NCBI GenBank assembly: GCA_019347795.1
Contig: JAHWKS010000015.1
Location: 1 to 16,073 of the forward strand
Direction: 5' to 3'
Length of the DNA stretch: 16,073 nucleotides
DNA from: Planctomycetota bacterium
GTDB lineage: Bacteria > Planctomycetota > Planctomycetia > Pirellulales > Pirellulaceae
The notes under the pieces were generated by a model. It saw only the letters and a list, made by a program, of their open reading frames with translations. It did no database searches and was not told the DNA's origin. This document shows positions 1-5,428 of this stretch, one piece after another; position 1 is the stretch's first letter, and every line of letters begins with the position of its first letter. Position numbers and translations under genes: made by a program.

Positions 1-80
1 CTACGTTGGCCGAAAAAGACTCCCGACCCCGTCTTGCCCCCGTTCTCTCGCGCCGCTGCGGATTCTTCGGGAGCCAAGGC

Positions 81-1292
81 ATGGGATTGATCGATCGCTT
101 TCTGGGGCCGGCCAGGCCCGACCGGTTCGCTCAGCAGTTGATCTCCGCCATGAGGCAGGCAGGGGATCCTCGCTCGGCGGTGTACGATCCCGCCGAATTT
201 CAGCTCAAGTTCTACGACGGCGAGAAGGAAGTCGGCATCGCCAGTCTGCGGAACCTGTACGACGAGTATTGCAAGGTTCCCCGCAACATGCGGCGCCATC
301 AGATGCGGCACGTGGTGCGGGCGTTGCTCTCGTATCACAAAGAGCTGCCGGAAGAGTTCGCCGACGCCCAATGCGACCTCCGGCCGATGGTCCGCACGCG
401 ATCGTACTTCGACATGATCCGCCTGCAGCAAGAGGCCGAGGGGAATGAAGGGCCGAACATTCCCTATCAGCCGATCGGCGATCACCTGGCGGCGAGCCTG
501 GTGTACGACCTGCCGGAGTCGATGCGCACCATCTCGCAGGACTCGCTCGACGACTGGGGCATCACGTACTACGAGGCGATGGAGGCGGCCCGGCGGAACC
601 TCGAGGAGGCGGAGTTCCGCTTCGCCGGGATCGACGAGCGGGTTTACGCCTCGGTCACCGGGGACAACTACGACGCCTCGCGGCTGCTCTTGACCGATCT
701 GATTCGCAAGCTGTCGGTGCAGGGGGATCACGTCGCGGTTGTACCCAATCGCGACTCGCTGCTCATCGCCGGGGCCGACGACGAGCAGGGGCTGGCGATC
801 CTGGCTGAACTGGCGGACAAGGCCCTCGAGGAGCCGCGTCCCATGTGCGCCATTCCGATGCGGCTGGACGGGGATGAATGGGTCCCGTGGTTTCCGCCGC
901 CGGGGCATCCGCTGACCGACAAGTTCCGCCTGCTGGAGGTGAAGTCGCTCTACGGCGAGTACGCCGATCAGAAGCCACTGTTAGACGCGGTGCACGAGAA
1001 GCAGGGGGTCGATGTCTTTGTGGCGACGTACTCCGCGATCGAAAAGGAATCAGGCGAGGTGATGAGCTACTGCGTCTGGAGCAAGGGCGTGGACGCGTAC
1101 CTGCCGAAGACGCAGAAAGTGATGTTCGTCGAAGAGGGGCAGCAGGAGCTGATCGGCGGCGACTGGGATGCCGTGCAGCGCGTCGTCGGGCGCCTGATGG
1201 CGCCGGTCGAAGACCTGTACCCGCCGCGTTGGCGAGTGCGCGACTTCCCCTCCGCCGCCGAATTGGAGCAACTGCGCGACAAGTCGCTGTAG
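81..1292 (+). CDS. DUF1444 (YtpQ-like) family protein, planctomycete long form
   Basis: A 403-residue cytoplasmic protein with no signal peptide. The core resembles the DUF1444/YtpQ family of Bacillus: GDNYDASRLL at residues 194-203 and VVPNRDSLLIAG at 220-231 match its two best conserved blocks. The biochemical role of the family is unknown. Bacillus YtpQ is about 270 residues, so the segment after about residue 272 is an extension (SYCVWSKGVDAYLP, then PPRWRVRDFP) that I recall from planctomycete relatives. I chose ATG at 81 because GGGAG lies about 10 bases upstream and MGLIDRFLGP is a plausible N-terminus for this form. The frame stays open to the window edge, with a TTG at 6, so a longer N-terminus cannot be excluded. 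The gene converges on the next one, with a large hairpin between them. Confidence 0.85.
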   Translation: MGLIDRFLGPARPDRFAQQLISAMRQAGDPRSAVYDPAEFQLKFYDGEKEVGIASLRNLYDEYCKVPRNMRRHQMRHVVRALLSYHKELPEEFADAQCDLRPMVRTRSYFDMIRLQQEAEGNEGPNIPYQPIGDHLAASLVYDLPESMRTISQDSLDDWGITYYEAMEAARRNLEEAEFRFAGIDERVYASVTGDNYDASRLLLTDLIRKLSVQGDHVAVVPNRDSLLIAGADDEQGLAILAELADKALEEPRPMCAIPMRLDGDEWVPWFPPPGHPLTDKFRLLEVKSLYGEYADQKPLLDAVHEKQGVDVFVATYSAIEKESGEVMSYCVWSKGVDAYLPKTQKVMFVEEGQQELIGGDWDAVQRVVGRLMAPVEDLYPPRWRVRDFPSAAELEQLRDKSL

Positions 1293-1303
1293 TCAATCCT
1301 GTC

Positions 1304-1378
1304 TGGCAGCGGAGCGGAGCGACGCCCCAGCGCAATATCGCACTCCGCTGGGGCGTCGCTGCGCTCCGCCGCCAGCCA
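1304..1378. repeat. Paired inverted REP-like element, likely two-way terminator
   Basis: Two copies of one GC-rich unit face each other, at 1304-1332 (+) and 1346-1378 (-). The shared core is GAGCGACGCCCCAGCG, differing at most by one base. The arms pair over about 23 bp with one mismatch around a 13-base loop that begins CAATATCG. A third copy, 32 of 33 bases identical to the right-hand unit, lies at 13978-14010. The element sits 11 bases after the DUF1444 stop and 39 bases beyond the stop of the convergent gene. That position suits transcription termination or mRNA 3'-end protection in both directions. There is no T run, so the terminator role is inferred. Confidence 0.8.
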
Positions 1379-1417
1379 CGCGTTCGCATGATGAAGATTC
1401 CATCGAGCCAACAGTGC

Positions 1418-1436
1418 TCACTCGCGGAGCGAGTGA
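1418..1436. repeat. Perfect 8-bp palindrome over the stop codon
   Basis: TCACTCGC and GCGAGTGA flank the three-base loop GGA, giving a perfect hairpin. Read on the minus strand it encodes the last codons (SLRE plus stop) of the secreted protein ending at 1418. It could help end transcription or stabilise the mRNA. No T run follows. Confidence 0.75.
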
Positions 1437-2470
1437 TCGACACTGGCCGGATCGCCCCACTGGCTCATCTCCGCCAGGCTCCACCGGGCGGCGAGGTAGG
1501 CTTCGGCCGCCGTGCGGGCTTCGGGAGGGAGTTGCGACAGGAGCGGCTCGTGATCGACCGCCGGGGCCCTGTACATCAGGCGGGCCAGCCAGTCGACCGG
1601 CGCCTTCGGCTCAGGAGTGATCCAGGCGGCGAACTGGGCCACGCTCGAGAGAGTTCGTCGCTGTCCCCCTTCGCCACAGCGGGCCGCCGCCGAGCGGAGC
1701 TGATGCTCCGCTCGTGCGAACTCCTGGGCCGCGGCTTTGGCCTGAACGTCCCCCTCGAGATGTAACGCAACAAAGAAGTCGCCTCCGCCCACCCGGGCCG
1801 GCTCGCCGAACGCGGATGTAAATCCGGTCGGCACGCTCCACGCCTCGCAGTGAACGTAGACGTAATCCCCTCGCCATGTGGCGGGGACGCGGAACACCGC
1901 CGCAAACTCCTGCGCCCCTTCCAGCGACGTTTGGGACGACGGCTTGAGCTTGAAGTACACGCCCGTGCCGCGGCGGATGGGACCGCTGGCCGCCAGCAAC
2001 TCCAAGGCGGGGAGCTTCTCGTACTTGAGGATCACGCCGCTCTTGCTGTCGATGCCGGCCGACCCCGTGCCGGTAATCATCTTTTCGTAGGCGCCGGTGA
2101 CCGTGAGGCCGAGCGTCTTGGCCTTCTCGTCCTTCTTCTCCACCAGCATGTGGCCGACCACGTCGGCGGCGAGCGTGGTCTTGGGCAGATAGTCGTGCAC
2201 CTGCATCGTGCGCTGCCGGCTTTCGATCGTGTACAGGTGCTGGAGTTGCCCGTCGCTGTCGCCGGGAGCGATCAATGTGGAGATCAGGAAGCGAGCCTCG
2301 ATCAGCTTCTCGCCGGGATTCGCTTCGGCGAACTCCACCGGCGTCACGTCGGCGCACGCGACGACGGCGTCGGTGTCGAAGCGCACCCGCGGACCGCCCG
2401 CCGCGACCGGCGCCGTCGCGCACGTTAACACCAGCCCCGCGCAGAAACCCACCACTGCCTTACGGATCAT
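1418..2470 (-). CDS. Secreted protein of unknown function, planctomycete-type
   Basis: A 350-residue protein with a clear signal peptide (MIRKAVVGFCAGLVLTCATA, cleavage probably near residue 25). The start is ATG at 2470, because GGAGGTGAGA immediately precedes it; the reading frame extends upstream only to a TTG without a ribosome site. Residues 27-240 look beta-rich and contain NPGEKLIEAR (51-60), SRQRTMQVHDYLPKTTLA (84-101), LELLAASG (156-163) and RGTGVYFKLKPS (167-178). The last third (about 245-336) is helical and Ala-rich. I recall similar proteins in planctomycetes but no function for them. C208 and C265 are the cysteines beyond C39 in the mature part. It has its own promoter at 2596-2623. 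The last five codons and stop lie inside a perfect small palindrome, so the C-terminal tail may be repeat-derived. Confidence 0.85.
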   Translation of the reverse strand: MIRKAVVGFCAGLVLTCATAPVAAGGPRVRFDTDAVVACADVTPVEFAEANPGEKLIEARFLISTLIAPGDSDGQLQHLYTIESRQRTMQVHDYLPKTTLAADVVGHMLVEKKDEKAKTLGLTVTGAYEKMITGTGSAGIDSKSGVILKYEKLPALELLAASGPIRRGTGVYFKLKPSSQTSLEGAQEFAAVFRVPATWRGDYVYVHCEAWSVPTGFTSAFGEPARVGGGDFFVALHLEGDVQAKAAAQEFARAEHQLRSAAARCGEGGQRRTLSSVAQFAAWITPEPKAPVDWLARLMYRAPAVDHEPLLSQLPPEARTAAEAYLAARWSLAEMSQWGDPASVDHSLRE

Positions 2471-2595
2471 TCTCACCTCCTCACCAGCGGATGTCGTCAG
2501 CCATCCCTGGCGGCCACGGAGGCGCAGAAGCAAATTCGCCCCGGATGCTCCCTCATAGAGATCCCTGCCACGCCGGTCTCTTTCCCGGCGGAGTA

Positions 2596-2623
2596 ATCAT
2601 AAAGGCGGATTCGCAACGGTCAA
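2596..2623 (-). promoter_or_regulatory. Sigma70-type promoter of the secreted-protein gene
   Basis: On the minus strand, TTGACC (2618-2623) is followed after 16 bases by TATGAT (2596-2601). Each box differs from the consensus at one position. Transcription would start near 2589 and leave a leader of about 119 bases before the ATG at 2470. Confidence 0.65.
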
Positions 2624-2768
2624 GGAAAACGCGGCCTCATCGCCGCGGAATGGCGGCCGAGGTCCATCGAATGCGCCAGGCAAGGAAATTACAATGCATG
2701 CGGCGAGAGGGGAGGATGGAGAAACTAAACCGACGCAGCAGATGAAGCAGTTCTTTCGACGCCTCCGC

Positions 2769-2774
2769 TATAAT
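2769..2774 (+). promoter_or_regulatory. Possible -10 box for a leaderless lyase mRNA
   Basis: A perfect TATAAT lies so that the usual start point, about 7 bases downstream, falls on or next to the ATG at 2781. No ribosome binding site precedes that ATG, which fits a leaderless transcript. No good -35 box is visible at 16-18 bases upstream, so the call is tentative. Confidence 0.35.
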
Positions 2775-2780
2775 CACCCC

Positions 2781-4130
2781 ATGCGATTCCCACCTTACTC
2801 TTTCCTCGGGCTTTTGTTCGCCGCCGAGGCGACCCTCGCCTTCGGCCAATCCCTTCCCGCGTTTCCCGGCGCCGAGGGATTCGGCTCGCACACCCCCGGC
2901 GGACGCGGCGGCCGCGTCATCGCGGTCACGAAGTTGAATGATGCCGGGCCGGGCAGCCTGCGGGAGGCGATCAGCGCCGAGGGGCCGCGGATCGTCGTCT
3001 TCCGTATCGGCGGCGTGATCGAAGTGAACTCGCCGCTCCAGGTTGTTCACCCGTTCATTACGATTGCCGGTCAAACGGCGCCGGGGGGCGGGATCACGCT
3101 CAAGAATGGGCCGGGCAACACGTACGCGCCGCTGCAGATCAAGGCGCACGACGTGGTGGTCCGGCATCTGCGCTCGCGTCCGGGACCCAGCGGCGTTCCG
3201 CCGCCGACGCAGGACGGCTCGAATGTGGACGCCCTCACCATCGCCGATCCGCAGCGGGACGTCTACAACGTCGTCATCGACCACTGCTCCTTGAGCTGGT
3301 CGGTGGATGAGGTGGTCAACTCCTGGTACGACGCCCACGACGTAACCGTGCAGTGGTGCATCATGTCCGAAGGGCTGCACAATCCGCCCGACCGCCAGGG
3401 CGCCGGCAGCAAGGGTCCGCTCTTCGGCGGGAAGGGGAGCGATCGCATTGCCATCCACCACAGTCTGATGGCCCACAACGTCGGCCGCAACCCGATGATC
3501 AAGGCGACGGGGATGGTGGATGTGGTGAACAACCTGATCTTCGTTCCCCGCACCGTGGCGGCGTCGGTCGATGGCGAGCTGGGCGCCTGCCACGTCAACT
3601 TAGTGGGCAACTATGTGATCGCTCCGCACGGCGACGGGCTGGCCTACGGCGTGCAGGTGCTTGGGCCGCGTCCGGTCTCGCTGTTTCTGCGGGACAATCT
3701 TGGTCCCTATCGAACGCGGACCGATCAGCCGGAGTCGCTGTTTGTCTCGCCGCGGAACTCCGGCCGAAGTCGAATCGTCGAGCGTCGGGCGGAAACGCCG
3801 CCGACTGCCGCATCGCCGGCGTCCGCTGTCTTCGAAGAAGTTCTGACCAACGCCGGCTGCACCGTTCCGCGGCGGGATGCCGTCGATGAGCGCGTCGTCG
3901 CCGACGTACGCGCCGGCCGCGCCCGCGTGATCCGCGCTCCGTCGGAGGTCGGCGGATGGCCTGAGCTGGCCGCCGGAGCGCCTCCTGCCGACGCCGATCA
4001 CGACGGCATGCCCGACGACTGGGAGCGCCCTCGGGGACTCAACGCGAACGATCCCGCCGACGCCGCGGCCGATCGCGACGGCGACGGCTATACGAACATC
4101 GAGGAATATCTCCACTGGCTTACGCGCTGA
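2781..4130 (+). CDS. Secreted pectate lyase-like (PL1-type) protein
   Basis: A 449-residue exported protein likely to bind or cleave acidic polysaccharide such as pectate. Residues 1-23 form a signal peptide. Mature start AFPGAEGFG (27-35) and GGRGGRVIAVTKLND (40-54) are typical of bacterial pectate lyase homologues, followed by a predicted parallel beta-helix. NVVIDHCSLSWSVDE (163-177) carries acidic residues (D167, D176, E177) where family members bind calcium. IAIHHSLMAHNVGRNP (223-238) matches the PL1 pattern around the catalytic arginine, here R236; the second arginine of the R-x-P-x-x-R pattern is K241. The tail has two Asp-rich calcium-loop segments (404-413 and 431-444, DRDGDGYTNIEEYL), as in thrombospondin type 3 or dockerin-like tails, followed by the stop. 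ATG 2781 was chosen for the signal peptide; longer starts at 2694 and 2742 are open. Substrate is not determinable. Confidence 0.85.
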   Translation: MRFPPYSFLGLLFAAEATLAFGQSLPAFPGAEGFGSHTPGGRGGRVIAVTKLNDAGPGSLREAISAEGPRIVVFRIGGVIEVNSPLQVVHPFITIAGQTAPGGGITLKNGPGNTYAPLQIKAHDVVVRHLRSRPGPSGVPPPTQDGSNVDALTIADPQRDVYNVVIDHCSLSWSVDEVVNSWYDAHDVTVQWCIMSEGLHNPPDRQGAGSKGPLFGGKGSDRIAIHHSLMAHNVGRNPMIKATGMVDVVNNLIFVPRTVAASVDGELGACHVNLVGNYVIAPHGDGLAYGVQVLGPRPVSLFLRDNLGPYRTRTDQPESLFVSPRNSGRSRIVERRAETPPTAASPASAVFEEVLTNAGCTVPRRDAVDERVVADVRAGRARVIRAPSEVGGWPELAAGAPPADADHDGMPDDWERPRGLNANDPADAAADRDGDGYTNIEEYLHWLTR

Positions 4131-4150
4131 CCCTCCACCCCAGGAGTCAC

Positions 4151-4522
4151 ATGATCGCCCTCATCGCGCATGACGAGAAGAAAGACGAGATGTCGGAGTT
4201 TGTGCGGCGCCACGCCGATTTCCTGCGAACGGAGAAACTGGTCGCCACCGGCAGCACGGGCGAGCGGCTCTCCCGCGAGACGGGGCTGGAGATCGAGCGC
4301 GTGGCTCACGGCCCGCACGGCGGCGACCTGATCATCGGCGGCCGCGTGGCGACCGGCGAAGTTCACGCGGTGCTCTTCTTTCGCGACCCGCTCACTGCCC
4401 AGCCGCACGAGCCTGATGTCTCGGCCCTGATGCGGGTGTGCGACGTCCACAACATCCCGCTGGCGACCAACCCCGCCGCCGCCGAGGCCGTCGTGCAGCA
4501 CCTCCGCGCTTCCGCAGATTAG
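4151..4522 (+). CDS. mgsA: Methylglyoxal synthase
   Basis: A 123-residue cytoplasmic enzyme that converts dihydroxyacetone phosphate to methylglyoxal and phosphate, a bypass that frees phosphate when glycolysis is overloaded. Compared with E. coli MgsA (152 residues) it lacks the N-terminal and C-terminal tails but lines up at a constant offset of 12: H7, D8 and K11, ATGSTG with T33 and T36, GPHGGD with catalytic D59, FFRDPL with D79, and PHEPD with H86 and D89. All residues known for catalysis or phosphate binding are therefore present. AGGAG lies 4 bases before the ATG at 4151. It starts 20 bases after the pectate lyase homologue stop and may share its transcript. It converges on the ridA-like gene. 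Confidence 0.95.
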   Translation: MIALIAHDEKKDEMSEFVRRHADFLRTEKLVATGSTGERLSRETGLEIERVAHGPHGGDLIIGGRVATGEVHAVLFFRDPLTAQPHEPDVSALMRVCDVHNIPLATNPAAAEAVVQHLRASAD

Positions 4523-4536
4523 CGCCGTCTCAATGC

Positions 4537-4556
4537 TGAGAGCGCGTATGCTCTCA
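4537..4556. terminator. Hairpin between convergent mgsA and ridA-like genes
   Basis: TGAGAGC and GCTCTCA form a perfect 7-bp stem around a six-base loop (GCGTAT). It lies in the 44-base gap between two convergent stop codons and could act in both directions. It lacks a T run, so the terminator role is inferred from position. Confidence 0.5.
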
Positions 4557-4566
4557 TGAACAGCGA

Positions 4567-5043
4567 CTACGGCTTGATCTCAAAGATCACCTCGATCTCC
4601 ACGGAGATGTTCCCCGGCAGGCTGCCCATTCCCACGGCGCTGCGGGCGCCGACGCCGTTCTCGTCGCCGAAGACTTGGGCGAACAGCTCGCTGCAGCCGT
4701 TGATCACCGCCGGGTGATTCTTGAAGTCGGCGGCGGCGTTGACCATCCCCAGCGTCTTAATCACCCGCTGCACCCGGTCCAGCGAGCCGAGATGGGCTTT
4801 CGCGGTGGCCAAAAGCGCCAGCCCCGTCTGCCGGGCCGCGTCGTAGCCGAACTGCTGATCGACCTCATCCCCCACGCGGCCGGTCATCAGCGAGCCGTCC
4901 GCCTTGAGCGGGCCGTGCCCCGAGAGATACGCGAGGTTGCCGACCAGCAGGATCGGCTTGTAGACGCCGGCCGGCTTGGGGGCCGGAGGCATTTCGAGTT
5001 TAAGCTTGCTCAGGATGTCCTGGAGTTTTGCGTCGGCGCTCAT
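4567..5043 (-). CDS. RidA family (YjgF/YER057c/UK114) protein
   Basis: A 158-residue cytoplasmic protein of the RidA superfamily. Classic RidA hydrolyses reactive enamines and imines released by PLP enzymes. This one belongs to the longer YjgF-like subgroup, whose members begin with an Ala/Pro-rich lead (PPAPKPAGVYKP, 19-30) and contain YLSGHGPL (39-46) and VINGCSELF (113-121). GARSAVGMGSLP (132-143) holds R134, equivalent to the substrate-binding R105 of E. coli RidA, and VEIE (148-151) holds E149, equivalent to E120; both are kept, so imine deaminase activity is possible but unproved for the subgroup. The ATG at 5043 fits the family N-terminus, yet no ribosome site precedes it: the tandem heptamer repeat occupies that place. 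It is not close to a PLP-enzyme gene here. Confidence 0.9.
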   Translation of the reverse strand: MSADAKLQDILSKLKLEMPPAPKPAGVYKPILLVGNLAYLSGHGPLKADGSLMTGRVGDEVDQQFGYDAARQTGLALLATAKAHLGSLDRVQRVIKTLGMVNAAADFKNHPAVINGCSELFAQVFGDENGVGARSAVGMGSLPGNISVEIEVIFEIKP

Positions 5044-5050
5044 GGGGCGG

Positions 5051-5085
5051 AGGTCAGGGGTCAGGGGTCAGGGGTCAGGAGTCAG
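5051..5085. repeat. Tandem heptamer repeat, five copies
   Basis: Five 7-base units follow without gaps: AGGTCAG, then GGGTCAG three times, then GAGTCAG. The block ends 8 bases upstream of the ridA-like start, where a ribosome site would normally sit. Units are too short and have no spacers, so it is not a CRISPR array. Confidence 0.9.
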
Positions 5086-5184
5086 GGCGCGACGGCCCTG
5101 GTTGACTTTTTTGGCGGGAACCGTGCGATCGCGGGATGCGGGTCGCCTGGAAATTGACAGCCAACTTTCCAGGAGAATGTGAAC

Positions 5185-5367
5185 ATGAAACGGATCAGAA
5201 TTCCTGAGTTCCTCCGCCGCGTCACTCCGTGGGGCGACGGACTGCGGATCGAACTGTCGTACATTGAGGGCGAGGAGCCGACGCTTCCTCCGCAAAAGGA
5301 ACGCAAAGTCGCTCCCCTACGCCTGGTCGCGAAAATGATCCAGGCGATCGTCGGCCGTAAGATATAG
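5185..5367 (+). CDS. Possible small basic protein, 60 residues
   Basis: A short reading frame (MKRIRIPEFLRRVTPWGDG at the N-terminus, MIQAIVGRKI at the C-terminus) with AGGAG at 5171-5175, nine bases before the ATG, which is good spacing. A GTG at 5179 is in frame but too close to that site. The product is basic at both ends, with no signal peptide or clear membrane span. I recognise no family. It diverges from the ridA-like gene and converges on the DUF11-type gene. The ribosome site and codon pattern make it plausible, but coding status is unproved. Confidence 0.45.
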   Translation: MKRIRIPEFLRRVTPWGDGLRIELSYIEGEEPTLPPQKERKVAPLRLVAKMIQAIVGRKI

Positions 5368-5428
5368 CCTCGCGGGCGGCGATACAAGACGCACCCGGTC
5401 GTGCGGTCGTGCAAACGAACGAGATGCC

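Larger units (their letters stand above)
2471..2780. other. Divergent intergenic region, 310 bases
   Basis: This stretch separates the leftward secreted-protein gene from the rightward pectate lyase homologue. It contains the minus-strand promoter at 2596-2623, its leader of about 119 bases (2471-2589), and a TATAAT at 2769-2774 just before the lyase start. The lyase frame is open from 2694 (ATG with AAGGA upstream), so the last 87 bases could be translated, but that would bury the signal peptide. I see no convincing small gene or other structure here. Confidence 0.7.

Noticed and set aside
6..80. Longer N-terminus of the DUF1444 protein from TTG at 6
   Set aside because: The added 25 residues do not resemble the family start, and a ribosome site precedes ATG 81.
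2637..3593. Open frame of 318 codons antisense to the pectate lyase homologue
   Set aside because: The forward frame has a signal peptide and lyase motifs; the reverse product has none.
5051..5085. Heptamer array as a possible CRISPR or iteron origin
   Set aside because: Units are 7 bases with no spacers, and there are no cas or replication genes nearby.
5154..5159. Perfect TTGACA upstream of the small gene
   Set aside because: No -10 box lies 16-18 bases downstream, and that spacing would place the -10 box after the ribosome site, next to the start codon.
5396..5411. Two tandem copies of CGGTCGTG
   Set aside because: Two 8-base copies in GC-rich DNA can arise by chance and show no link to a gene feature.
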